This document shows positions 8,375-17,233 of a stretch of DNA of 64,000 bases, one piece after another. The notes under the pieces are model-generated. The model had not been told where the DNA came from and searched no databases. It worked only from the letters and a program-made list of their open reading frames with translations. Position 1 is the first letter of the stretch, and each line of letters begins with the position of its first letter. This DNA comes from Natronorubrum sulfidifaciens JCM 14089. GTDB taxonomy: Archaea > Halobacteriota > Halobacteria > Halobacteriales > Natrialbaceae. The position numbers were made by a program, and so were the translations under genes. The stretch is taken from positions 160,600-224,599 of the forward strand of contig NZ_AOHX01000025.1 of NCBI RefSeq assembly GCF_000337735.1. Direction: 5' to 3'.

Positions 8375-9201
8375 TTCTCCTCGTGGTCGGTGCCGATCGT
8401 GTCGACGCCGGCAAGACCACGTTCTCGGTTGGCCTACTCGAGCGAACCGGCGCGGGTGGCTACAAACCCCGTGCCGGGAACGACTTCTGGTTCGACCACG
8501 ACGACTGCCAGCGAGCGCTTTCGACGGGACGACTGTATGGCAAAGACGCCGCCCGACTCGCAACGGCGGAAGACCGTGGTCGGCCCCCCGAAGCGCTCAA
8601 CCCCGTGCACCGACTGTGGCGGCCAACCCCCGGTGGCGGGACTGGACTGCTCGGCAAGTCGGATCGGGAGTTTCTGGTCGATCGCATCGGTCGCCCGGAC
8701 GACACCGCACCGACGTACGTTCACAACGCGACCGCCGACATTCCGGACGCCGTCGCCGACGCACTGCCGCTCGAGGACGCGATCCCGGTCGAAACCGTCG
8801 AGGAGTGCAACGAACTCGCCGAACAGCGGCACGTCCCCGCCTTCGAGGAACTGGCTGCTGAAATCGAATCGTCGCCCGTTGCTGTCGTCGAATCCTACAG
8901 CGACATCGCCCGGCCGCTGCAGTCGCTCGACCCCGCAGCGATCAGCGCCGTCGCGGCCGTCGAACCCGGCCGTGCGAGCATCTACCCGGGTGATCGCTAC
9001 TGTCGGGCCGCCGAGATCGCTAGCTCGAGTCCGAAAGACGGGACCCTCGAGAAACGTGTCCCTGACGTGCTCGACTACCTCGAGCCACTCGAGCGCGTTC
9101 GCCTGCCGGCGCTTGGCAGCGACGACCGGGCGGAGCCAGCACGGATCGCGAGCGCGTACGGCGACGCTTACAACGCGTTGTTGGATGCAGCCACGCCCTG
9201 A
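8371..9201 (+). CDS. P-loop ATPase (dethiobiotin-synthase-like NTPase)
   Basis: 276 residues. The N terminus MILLVVGADRVDAGKTTFSVGLLE holds a Walker A of the SIMIBI/BioD type (GADRVDAGKTT, about residues 7-17). VAVVESYSDIARP (about 170-182) resembles a switch/Walker B segment. The C-terminal half has no further motif that I recognise. Related haloarchaeal proteins are annotated simply as ATPases. It overlaps the upstream DUF5827 gene by four bases. The role is unknown; a dethiobiotin synthase function is not supported by any neighbouring biotin gene. Confidence 0.75.
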   Translation: MILLVVGADRVDAGKTTFSVGLLERTGAGGYKPRAGNDFWFDHDDCQRALSTGRLYGKDAARLATAEDRGRPPEALNPVHRLWRPTPGGGTGLLGKSDREFLVDRIGRPDDTAPTYVHNATADIPDAVADALPLEDAIPVETVEECNELAEQRHVPAFEELAAEIESSPVAVVESYSDIARPLQSLDPAAISAVAAVEPGRASIYPGDRYCRAAEIASSSPKDGTLEKRVPDVLDYLEPLERVRLPALGSDDRAEPARIASAYGDAYNALLDAATP

Positions 9202-9342
9202 CGAAACTCAACGGCGGCTCTCAGCGCTCTGTTCTCGGTATTCGGTGTCGAGCTATCGCCGCCCAAATCGAACGGTGACCGGGCTGAAAACTGACGTTCG
9301 TCGATCACAGTGGTTAAGACTACCCAGTGTAACAACCGAGTA

Positions 9343-10428
9343 ATGAGGCGACGAACGTTCGTCAGTACGATCGGGAGTGGGGCAGCACTTGGGTTGGCTG
9401 GCTGTCTGACACAGGACGGCGATAGCGACGACACCGACGACGGGACGCTCACCGTCGTCACCTACGAGTCGATGGTCGACGGTGAGAACCCAGCGGGGCC
9501 GTGGCTCAAGGAGGCGTTCGAAGCCGAGTATCCTGACGCCGAACTCGAGTGGGAGTTGCTTCCGGATCAGGGTATCAGCCACTATATCGGAGAGGCCGAG
9601 CGGGACATCTCGATCGAGGCCGACGTCTATCTCGGACTCAACATCGACGATCTCGTACGCATCGATGACAATCTCGACGAGGGTGGGTTGTTCCGCGAAC
9701 TCGACCACGATCGGATCGAACGAGCGAGTCGTATCCGAGATGGGCTCGACATGGGTGACCCACACGGGCGTGTCCTTGCGTACGACACAGGATACATCAG
9801 CCTCGTCTACGACGAAAGCGAGGTCGACGAACCGGAAACCTTCGATGCCCTGACCGAACCCGAATACGAGGATGCGTTGCTCGCCCAGAACGCCCAGAGC
9901 TCCGACCCGGGGCAGGCGTTCTTGCTGTGGACGATCGACGCCTTCGGCGAGGACGGCTATCTCGACTACTGGCAAGCCCTCGAGGAAAACGGTGTTCGCG
10001 TTCTCGAGGACTGGACCGAATCGTACTACGGTGCGTACATGAACGAGGAGCGTCCGATGGTCGTCTCCTACTCGACTGATCAGGTGTTTGCGAGCGCGGA
10101 AGGCAACGACCTCACCCGCCACCAGATCGCGTTCCCGAACGATCAGGGATACGCCAACCCGGAGGGGATGGGAATCTTCGAAGACGCAACGAGTGTCGAT
10201 CTCGCCTACGAGTTCCTCGATTTCGTCCTCACAAACGATGCGCAGGCCGAAATCGCCCAGAGAAACGTCCAGTTCCCTGCCGTCGAAGACGAGTACGTCG
10301 ACTTAGACGACGAGTTCGATCAGTACGCCCACGTCCCGCCCGAGGCGGTGACAGTCGGCTACGACGAGCTTCAGGGCAACCTCGATGGCTGGGTCGACGA
10401 CTGGGCACGCGAGTTCGCCAGCCAGTAA
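9343..10428 (+). CDS. thiB: Thiamine ABC transporter substrate-binding lipoprotein
   Basis: 361 residues from ATG 9343, with a TATA-like GTTAAGAC about 30 bases upstream, so probably leaderless. The signal MRRRTFVSTIGSGAALGLAGC has a twin arginine at residues 2-4 and a lipobox with Cys21. The mature part opens TLTVVTYESMV, typical of TbpA/ThiB-type thiamine-binding proteins. LAYDTGYISLVYD, PGQAFLLWTIDAFGEDGYLDYW and PMVVSYSTDQVFA match the family. It delivers thiamine (or a phosphate ester) to the permease downstream. Three consecutive genes encode the whole importer. Confidence 0.88.
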   Translation: MRRRTFVSTIGSGAALGLAGCLTQDGDSDDTDDGTLTVVTYESMVDGENPAGPWLKEAFEAEYPDAELEWELLPDQGISHYIGEAERDISIEADVYLGLNIDDLVRIDDNLDEGGLFRELDHDRIERASRIRDGLDMGDPHGRVLAYDTGYISLVYDESEVDEPETFDALTEPEYEDALLAQNAQSSDPGQAFLLWTIDAFGEDGYLDYWQALEENGVRVLEDWTESYYGAYMNEERPMVVSYSTDQVFASAEGNDLTRHQIAFPNDQGYANPEGMGIFEDATSVDLAYEFLDFVLTNDAQAEIAQRNVQFPAVEDEYVDLDDEFDQYAHVPPEAVTVGYDELQGNLDGWVDDWAREFASQ

Positions 10429-10437
10429 CGGTCGACC

Positions 10438-12333
10438 GTGTCTCTCGGAGATCGAATCGCCGCCGACCGTGGTCGCCTCAGTGCCTTGCTCGAGCGCCAC
10501 GTCCTCTGGCTGACCGCGCTCCTCATGGCGGGAGTCCTCGGCGTGATGTTGTACGTCCCCGTCGGTGTCGTCTTCGGCAACGCCGTCCTCGAGGACGGCG
10601 TCCCGACGCTCAGTCACGTCGCCGATGTCCTAACGGATCCGTTCTACTTCGGGGCCGTCGCGGACGTCTTCGCGGACCCTCTCGCTATCGGCACCCATCT
10701 CGGCTCGCTTGCCGCCTGGCTCGGGGCCGTCTCGATCACGCTCTCGCTCGAGTACCCACTCCCTGGCGTCGACCTCCCGGTGCCGTGGCTCGCCCTCGAG
10801 ACGCCCGGCGTCCGGAAAGGACTGTTCGGCTTTACGGCCTATCAGGCCGCGCTGTCGACGGTCGCAAGCGTCGCACTCGGACTGCCAGCCGCGTACATCC
10901 TCGCGAATTACGAGTTCCACGGCCGTCGAACGCTGCGGTCGCTGACTATTCTGCCGTTCGTCCTGCCGGGGATCATGGTCGCTGTCGGCTTCTATGCGAT
11001 GTTCGGCCAGACGGGGACGCTCAACACGCTGTTGGGTACCGTCGGACTGGGACCGTTCGCGTTCATCGAGACCAACCCACTGGCGATCGTGATCCTCGCT
11101 CACGCCTTCTACAACGCCCCTCTCGTCGCCCGCCTGACTGTCGCCGCGTGGGAGTCCGTCGACGTCAGGACCGTCGAAACGGCCCGCAGTCTCGGAGCTA
11201 GCAAGCGACGGGCGTTCCGTGACGTCGTCGTGCCACAACTCGCGCCGGCCGTGCTGACGGGTGCGCTGTTGACGTTTATTTTCACGTTCATGACGTTCCC
11301 GATCGTGCTCGCACTCGGCGGCCTCCAGCTTGCGACTGTCGAGGTCTGGATCTACGACCGTATCCAGCGACTCGACTACACCGAAGCCGCCACGCTCGCG
11401 ATCCTCGAGACGATCCTCTCGCTCGGGTTGACCTACGCCTACCTCCGCTATGAGTCGGCACAGGCCGGCTTCTCGCAGGCTGCCTCACGACCCACTCGAG
11501 AGTCACTCGTCCCCGATCTACGGACAACGCTCTCACCACGGCGGCTTGCGATCTTCACCTACGGACTCGTTGCCCTCGTCGTCTTCGTTGGGCCGATGGC
11601 GAGTCTCGTCGTCGGGAGTTTCACCGACGGCTCTGGCGTTACGCTGCGAAACTACGCGTTCTTGCTCGAGCGCCAACTCGAGGGAGAGAGCTTCCAGACG
11701 CTGCCGTTGCCCGCCATCCGGAACTCGCTGGTGTTCGGTGTCGCAACGCTCGTGATCGCGGTGCCGATGGGGGTCGTGCTCTCGGTGCTGACGGTCCGTG
11801 CTGGCCGGAGTGGCACGGTTATCGACACCCTCGCGATGTTGCCACTCGCCGTCAGCGGTGTCGTCTTCGGAATCGGGCTCTTACAGGGGCTCGTGTTCGG
11901 CATCTCGCTGCCGGGTGGCTGGCGACTCCAGATGACGGGTGCCGTCGCAATCGTCGTCGCCCACGCGGTCGCAGCCTATCCGTTCGTGACCCGAAACGTC
12001 TCCCCGATGCTTGCGAACCTCGATCCCGCGATGGTCGAATCCGCCCGCGCGCTCGGGGCCTCGCGGTTCCGGGCGCTGGTCGATGTCGAACTGCCGCTGG
12101 TCGTAAACGGCATCGTCGCCGGCGCGGCCTTCGCCTTTGCTATCTCGATCGGCGAGTTCTCTTCGACGGTGATTTTGGCCAGCGGCAGCGAGAGCTACAC
12201 CATGCCCGTCGCCGTCGAGCGCTATCTGGGTCGTCGCTCCGGTCCCGCGATCGCCATGGGGACCCTGCTATTGGCCGTCACCGCAGCGAGTTTCGTCGTC
12301 ATCGACCGCGTCGGTGGGAGGGCCGACCGATGA
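10438..12333 (+). CDS. thiP: Thiamine ABC transporter permease (fused two-domain)
   Basis: 631 residues from GTG 10438, 9 bases after thiB. It carries two homologous permease halves with about 12 membrane segments in total. Each half has an EAA-type loop: VETARSLGASKRRAFRDVVVP (about residues 250-270) and VESARALGASRFRALVDVELP (about 535-555). Fused permeases of this kind are typical of ThiP and iron transporters. Pairing with a ThiB-like binding protein favours thiamine. The C terminus overlaps the ATPase gene by four bases. Confidence 0.87.
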   Translation: MSLGDRIAADRGRLSALLERHVLWLTALLMAGVLGVMLYVPVGVVFGNAVLEDGVPTLSHVADVLTDPFYFGAVADVFADPLAIGTHLGSLAAWLGAVSITLSLEYPLPGVDLPVPWLALETPGVRKGLFGFTAYQAALSTVASVALGLPAAYILANYEFHGRRTLRSLTILPFVLPGIMVAVGFYAMFGQTGTLNTLLGTVGLGPFAFIETNPLAIVILAHAFYNAPLVARLTVAAWESVDVRTVETARSLGASKRRAFRDVVVPQLAPAVLTGALLTFIFTFMTFPIVLALGGLQLATVEVWIYDRIQRLDYTEAATLAILETILSLGLTYAYLRYESAQAGFSQAASRPTRESLVPDLRTTLSPRRLAIFTYGLVALVVFVGPMASLVVGSFTDGSGVTLRNYAFLLERQLEGESFQTLPLPAIRNSLVFGVATLVIAVPMGVVLSVLTVRAGRSGTVIDTLAMLPLAVSGVVFGIGLLQGLVFGISLPGGWRLQMTGAVAIVVAHAVAAYPFVTRNVSPMLANLDPAMVESARALGASRFRALVDVELPLVVNGIVAGAAFAFAISIGEFSSTVILASGSESYTMPVAVERYLGRRSGPAIAMGTLLLAVTAASFVVIDRVGGRADR

Positions 12334-13385
12334 CCGAGCTTCGACTCGAGGGCGTCTCGAAACAGTACGGCACGGACGCGGGCGGGACGACCGCGTTAGC
12401 GGGCATCGACTTGACCGTCCGCGACGGCGAGTTCTTCACCCTCGTCGGCCCGTCGGGCTGTGGGAAAACGACGACGCTCCGGACGATCGCCGGCTTCGAG
12501 GAGCCGACCGACGGCACTGTCTCTTTCGACGGGACGCCGATGACTGGCGTCGCCCCCGAGAAGCGAGACGTCGGGGTCGTCTTCCAGAGCTACGGACTCT
12601 TTCCCCACATGACCGTCGCTGAAAACGTCGGCTACGGGCTTCGGTTTCGCGACCCGCCCGAGGGAACGACAGTCGACGAACGAGTCGCCGCCCTCCTCGA
12701 GTTAGTCGACCTCGAGAGGATGGGCGAGCGCAACCCTGACCAGCTTTCGGGCGGCCAACAACAGCGGGTGGCACTCGCTCGAGCGCTCGCCCCCGAACCC
12801 GACTTGCTGTTGCTCGACGAGCCGATGAGCGCCCTCGACGCTCGCTTGCGGGAGTCGCTGCGCCGACAGCTTACACAGATCCAATCGACACTCGGGGTCA
12901 CGACGGTGTATATCACCCACGACCAACAGGAAGCGCTCGCGATTTCCGACCGTGTCGCCGTCATGTCCAACGGACGGATCGAACAGGTCGCGACGCCACA
13001 GGAGATCTACCGCGAGCCGAGCACGCGGTTCGTCGCCGAGTTCGTCGGGGAGAACAACGTCTTCGACGGCACCGTCCGCACTCGAGACGGCGACCGGGCG
13101 CACGTCGATGTCGACGGAACCACGTTCGAACTCGCCGGGCCGAGCCTCCCCGCCGATGGACAGCAGACGAGCTTTTGTGTTCGGCCGACAGCACTCACTC
13201 GAGGTGTCGAACAGAACCAGCTTTCGGTGACTCTCGAGACGTGCGAATTTCGTGGCGAACACGTCCGTGCGTACGGGCGGTGGAACGGGACGGCAGTCGT
13301 GCTCCAACTCGATACCGTTCCGGAGGGTGAGGCGGTTTCGGTCGGTTTCGAGCCGGCTGCCGCCCACGTCGTTACGTCCCAGTGA
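12330..13385 (+). CDS. ABC transporter ATP-binding protein (thiamine importer)
   Basis: 351 residues. It shows Walker A GPSGCGKTT (about 39-47), the Q loop in VFQSYGLFPHMTV, the signature [15 protein letters not shown], Walker B LLLLDEPMSALD and the switch His in VYITHDQQEAL. The C-terminal 110 residues are a TOBE-type domain (FVGENNVFDG...; SFCVRPTALT), as in PotA/MalK-class ATPases rather than the shorter ThiQ. It energises the ThiB-ThiP importer. The start overlaps thiP by ATGA. Confidence 0.9.
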   Translation: MTELRLEGVSKQYGTDAGGTTALAGIDLTVRDGEFFTLVGPSGCGKTTTLRTIAGFEEPTDGTVSFDGTPMTGVAPEKRDVGVVFQSYGLFPHMTVAENVGYGLRFRDPPEGTTVDERVAALLELVDLERMGERNPDQLSGGQQQRVALARALAPEPDLLLLDEPMSALDARLRESLRRQLTQIQSTLGVTTVYITHDQQEALAISDRVAVMSNGRIEQVATPQEIYREPSTRFVAEFVGENNVFDGTVRTRDGDRAHVDVDGTTFELAGPSLPADGQQTSFCVRPTALTRGVEQNQLSVTLETCEFRGEHVRAYGRWNGTAVVLQLDTVPEGEAVSVGFEPAAAHVVTSQ

Positions 13386-13441
13386 TCAGGTGCCGGTGTC
13401 GCCGGTCTCGAATCGGCAACCGACACCGGCGCGGTCCGTTC

Positions 13442-14020
13442 TCAGGCCTGCCGAGCCATCTGTGACGACAGCTCGACGTGGCCGTAGGGTTGCTTCGAGA
13501 CACTCGGCCCGTGGCCCGTATGCATCACCGTGAGATCCTCGTCGATCACGCCGAGCACGCGGTCGATGCTCTCGATGAGCGCCGGTCGATCCCCCTCCTC
13601 GAGGTCCGTCCGACCGAAACTCCCGTTCTGGAAGATCAAATCACCCGCAAAGAGCACGCCGGCGTCGGCTGCGTAGAAACAGAGATGGTCGTTTTTGTGC
13701 CCCGGCGTGTGGAGGGCGACGTACTCGTGATCGCCGAGTTGGACCGTCTCCTCGTCGGCGATGGCGTGGTCGACACCATCGACCGACGTGTCGTACCCCC
13801 ACGCATCGACGTCGAAGGCGGTTTTGACTGCCTCGAGGTTGCCGACGTGATCGCGGTGGGTATGTGTGAGGACGACGGCATCGAGTTCATCGACCCGTTC
13901 CCGGATGGGTCCGACGACGTCGAAGTTCGCCCCAGTATCGATGAGGACGGTTCGGTCGCCGGTGACGAGGTAGACGTTGCTCGTAAACGCTTGCACACCT
14001 TGTGCGAGATTCGCGATCAT
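13442..14020 (-). CDS. MBL-fold metallo-hydrolase
   Basis: 192 residues from ATG 14020. The longer open frame to 14422 crosses the divergent promoter region and lacks protein-like sequence. The zinc motif THTHRDHVG (about residues 51-59), the HTPGHKNDHLCFY segment, the GDLIFQNGSFGRTD loop with its metal-bridging Asp, and MHTGHGPS near the C terminus identify a metallo-beta-lactamase hydrolase of the glyoxalase II-like group. The substrate is unknown. It is divergent from the membrane HTH gene, with 157 bases between starts. Confidence 0.88.
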   Translation of the reverse strand: MIANLAQGVQAFTSNVYLVTGDRTVLIDTGANFDVVGPIRERVDELDAVVLTHTHRDHVGNLEAVKTAFDVDAWGYDTSVDGVDHAIADEETVQLGDHEYVALHTPGHKNDHLCFYAADAGVLFAGDLIFQNGSFGRTDLEEGDRPALIESIDRVLGVIDEDLTVMHTGHGPSVSKQPYGHVELSSQMARQA

Positions 14021-14177
14021 GGGCCACGGTATGTCGGCGATCGGTTTGTGCGTATCGACACAGCCCCATGTGGGTGCTCGTCGTTGGTGTCGAGCCGAAC
14101 CGACGGCACCGTCGTGGCTTCGTCTCCCCCATCCCCATTCACAAGCATTTTTAGCTGCGGCACGTAGTGGGTGACGA

Positions 14178-15431
14178 ATGAATCGGTCGGTTTCCGTTGC
14201 TCTGGTCGTTCTCGTCGTTGTGTCTATCGCCGCGATCGGGTCGCCGATGACGGCTGCCGGAACCGAGGCTGTCGACCGGAGCCCATCCAATATGCAATCG
14301 ACACAGCTGTCACAGCCGGCTGTGGACGATGTCGTCTTCCAACAGCAGGCTCCGGATACGGAACCGACACTCGCTATCGCCAACGAGACGCCTGATTTCG
14401 ACCGGACGACGTTCGAGATCACCGTCCACGAAGATGGCAGCGCGACGTGGACATTCCGGTACGAACAGCGGTTCGGGACCGGTGACGAGTCGGTATCCGA
14501 CGACCGCGAGGCCTTCGAAACCTTTGCCGACGACTTCGACTCGGACGAGAACGAACTCTATGACCGGTTTGTCGAGCAGGCACTCGCCATGACCGACAGC
14601 GGTTCCGAACTGACCGATCGGGAGATGGACGCGACGGGATTCGAGCGCGCGACGACCGTCGAAGACCAGTTCGGCGAGCGCGGCATCGTCGAAATGTCGT
14701 TCACCTGGCACGGATTCGCCCACGCCGAAGACGGTCGTATCGAAGTCGGTGACGTCTTCGAGGACCTCTATCTCGGACCCGATCAGGCGATCGAGATCAA
14801 TGCCGGGGACGACCTCACCTTCGACCGTGTCGAGCCCGCGGAGAGTGCCCAACATCCCCGTTCCGAACTCGAGGATGCAGATTCGGTTCGCTGGAGCGGT
14901 GAACACGAATTCCTCGACGGCCAGCCGTGGGTCGTCCTCTCCGAGGACGGCGCTGCGAATCAAAGCAGCTTCCTCAGCGGTGGAAACGCCGCGTGGTATC
15001 TCGCCATCGCCGCCATCGTCGCACTGGGAGTCACCGGAGGCATCCTCTGGTCGCGGCGGCGACAGTCAAGCGACGGTAGTACCGAAGACCGTCCGGGATC
15101 GACCCAGACCGACAGCCCCGACACGATGTCGCCGCCAGCAGCCGCTACGGACGACCACAGCGACGCTGCCACGGCAGGTACGGACCCGCTTCCCGACGAG
15201 GAACTACTGACTGACGAGGACCGAGTCATCAAACTCATCCGTGAGAACGGCGGTCGGATGAAGCAGGTGAACATCGTCGACGAAACCGGCTGGTCGAAAT
15301 CCAAGGTCAGTATGCTCTTGTCAGATATGGCCGATGAGGGCACGATCAGCAAACTCCGTGTCGGCCGCGAGAACATCATCAGCCTCGAAGGATATGAACC
15401 CGAGGCGACGAAATCACCGTTCGACGAATAA
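14178..15431 (+). CDS. Membrane-anchored helix-turn-helix protein
   Basis: 417 residues. It has an N-terminal signal/TM (about residues 4-28) and an acidic extracytoplasmic domain (about 30-270) beginning TFEITVHEDGSATWTFRYEQ. A single transmembrane segment follows (AAWYLAIAAIVALGVTGGIL, about 272-292), then a low-complexity Ser/Thr/Asp linker and a C-terminal winged helix (about 345-405; NGGRMKQVNIVDETGWSKSK, MADEGTISKLRVGREN). The arrangement is an outside sensor, one membrane pass and an inside DNA-binding domain, known in haloarchaea as DUF7345/DUF7343-type proteins. Targets are unknown. TTTTTAG about 25-31 bases before the ATG suggests a leaderless mRNA. Confidence 0.82.
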   Translation: MNRSVSVALVVLVVVSIAAIGSPMTAAGTEAVDRSPSNMQSTQLSQPAVDDVVFQQQAPDTEPTLAIANETPDFDRTTFEITVHEDGSATWTFRYEQRFGTGDESVSDDREAFETFADDFDSDENELYDRFVEQALAMTDSGSELTDREMDATGFERATTVEDQFGERGIVEMSFTWHGFAHAEDGRIEVGDVFEDLYLGPDQAIEINAGDDLTFDRVEPAESAQHPRSELEDADSVRWSGEHEFLDGQPWVVLSEDGAANQSSFLSGGNAAWYLAIAAIVALGVTGGILWSRRRQSSDGSTEDRPGSTQTDSPDTMSPPAAATDDHSDAATAGTDPLPDEELLTDEDRVIKLIRENGGRMKQVNIVDETGWSKSKVSMLLSDMADEGTISKLRVGRENIISLEGYEPEATKSPFDE

Positions 15432-15534
15432 CGCAGCTACTGGTTCTAACACCCATGATATACGGAGACACTGTCGTGCTGAAACGGAACCCTTAAACAT
15501 CGAAACGCACAACGATTGAATGTAGACGAAGCCC

Positions 15535-15609
15535 GCTCCGATAGTGTAGTCCGGCCAATCATATTGCCCTCTCACGGCAATGACCAGGGTTCGAATCCCT
15601 GTCGGAGCA
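15535..15609 (+). tRNA. tRNA-Glu (anticodon CTC)
   Basis: Acceptor GCTCCGA (15535-15541) pairs with TCGGAGC (15602-15608), with A15609 as discriminator. The anticodon stem TTGCC/GGCAA encloses a loop with CTC. The T arm is CAGGG-TTCGAAT-CCCTG. The cloverleaf is complete and no intron is seen. CCA is not encoded. Confidence 0.96.
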
Positions 15610-15664
15610 TCTTTTTCGGTCGTCGTTCAACTCAAGTAGCACGCCGCCCATGTCGTCGACCCTG

Positions 15665-17179
15665 TCAGTCTGCCAACGGTGGCGTCGTCGCCGGCGGCTG
15701 GCGATGATCCGTCGCCTGTTCGAACGCGTAGCCGAGTTCGAGCAGCGTTGGCTCGTCGAAGGGACGTCCAAGGAACTCGAGGCCAACCGGCAACCCGTCG
15801 TCGGTGAATCCGGCGGGAATCGAGACGGCACTACACAGCGACTGGGAGGCGATGATCGTGTTCGTCGCGAACGTCATCGTTTCGTACTCACCATCTCGGA
15901 TTTCGTCTTCCGTCGGCGGCACGACCTGCACGTCAGGATAGACGATCGCATCGAGGTCGTGGCTCGCGAACACGTCCAGAATGTTCTGCTGGAACTCATA
16001 CTGCGCGTTTCGACATTTCCAGTACGCGAGGTTATCCGTGAGATCCTCGGGTCCGTCTTCGGCGAACCCGATAAACAGATCCAGAATGTCGTGGTACTGG
16101 CCGTTTTCGTACAGTTCGGCGACGGAGTCAACCGGCGTCTCGCGGTCCTCGAGGAACGCGTTGAGATCACGTTTCGACTGCAGGATGTACAGCATCGTCT
16201 CCTCGAGCGACGACTCCAGGTCGGGAATCTCCACGGGGTCGACGAGCGTCGCGCCGAGGTTCTCCATCGTCGTCAGCGCCCGTTCGGTGACCTGATTGAC
16301 CGGTGCAGCATCGGGATTTCCGTCATCACCAAAGCCGGCACGCAACACGCCGATACGGGTCCCGTGCAAGCCATCGGCAAGGAGGTGGTTGGTGTACGAG
16401 CCGCGGCCGTCGATCAACTCGGTTTTGCCGGTGAGGTCGTCGCGGGCGTCGTAGCCGACGAGAACGTCGAGTAGTTTCGCCGTGTCGCGGATGGACCGGG
16501 TCATCGGCCCAGCCGTGTCCTGCTGTGAGACCAGCGGGCTGACGCCAGTGCGACTGATCAGGCCCGGTGTCACACGAAACCCGACGAGATTGCTAAACGA
16601 CGCGGGGACGCGAATCGAGCCCCCACAGTCCGTTCCGATGCCGACGGTTCCCAGATTCGCCGCAACTGCCGCACCCGTCCCGCTGCTCGAGCCACCCGGA
16701 TCGCGACTCAGCTCGTATGGATTCTTTGTCCGCCCGGCAACCGAGGAGAACCCGAACCACGAGGTGGCCCAATCCGGCAGATTCGTCTTCGCGAGCACGA
16801 TTGCGCCGGCATCGCGCAATCGTCGGGTGACTTCCGACTCGGTCTCGGGAATGTATCCGTCGAACGCTTCCGAGCCGTACGTCGTTTCCATGTCGGTCGT
16901 CTCGAGGTGGTCTTTGACGAGCACCGGAACGCCGTGCAGCGGGCCGACGAACGTTCCCGAGTCGGCGAACGACTGATCCAACTCGGCCGCCCGCTTAGTC
17001 GCCTCGTCGTTGACCGTGATGATCGAGTTGAGTTCGGGCCCGTTGTGGTCGTAGGCGTCGATGCGTTCGAGATACCGGTCGACGAGCGATTCGCTCGTGA
17101 GCGTTTCAGCCTCGAACGCACGATGAATCTGGCCGATCGTCGCCTCCTCGAGCGCGAACTCTGTGCTTGTCATACCCAT
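15665..17179 (-). CDS. Amidase (amidase-signature family)
   Basis: 504 residues. The amidase-signature Ser-cisSer-Lys triad is visible. The Lys is in HGVPVLVKDHLETT (about residue 85), the Gly/Ser stretch is PGGSSSGTGAAVA (about 166-178), and the nucleophile region is GTDCGGSIRVPASFSNLVG (about 185-203). The C terminus ends PVGLEFLGRPFDEPTLLELGYAFEQATDHRQPP. It hydrolyses an amide of unknown structure. It is not GatA, since there is no gatB/C linkage. It lies 54 bases downstream of a second, divergent amidase in the same orientation. The exact start (MGMTS at 17179 or MTS at 17173) is uncertain. Confidence 0.9.
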   Translation of the reverse strand: MGMTSTEFALEEATIGQIHRAFEAETLTSESLVDRYLERIDAYDHNGPELNSIITVNDEATKRAAELDQSFADSGTFVGPLHGVPVLVKDHLETTDMETTYGSEAFDGYIPETESEVTRRLRDAGAIVLAKTNLPDWATSWFGFSSVAGRTKNPYELSRDPGGSSSGTGAAVAANLGTVGIGTDCGGSIRVPASFSNLVGFRVTPGLISRTGVSPLVSQQDTAGPMTRSIRDTAKLLDVLVGYDARDDLTGKTELIDGRGSYTNHLLADGLHGTRIGVLRAGFGDDGNPDAAPVNQVTERALTTMENLGATLVDPVEIPDLESSLEETMLYILQSKRDLNAFLEDRETPVDSVAELYENGQYHDILDLFIGFAEDGPEDLTDNLAYWKCRNAQYEFQQNILDVFASHDLDAIVYPDVQVVPPTEDEIRDGEYETMTFATNTIIASQSLCSAVSIPAGFTDDGLPVGLEFLGRPFDEPTLLELGYAFEQATDHRQPPATTPPLAD

Positions 17180-17233
17180 ACACGTTCTCGAGGCACGGGT
17201 ATCAATCGTTCCCCGCGCTGGCTCCCTTGCGGG

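Noticed and set aside
9202..9342. TPP riboswitch before the thiamine transporter genes
   Set aside because: I see no THI-box sequence, and the TATA-like element is about 30 bases before the ATG, leaving no leader for a riboswitch.
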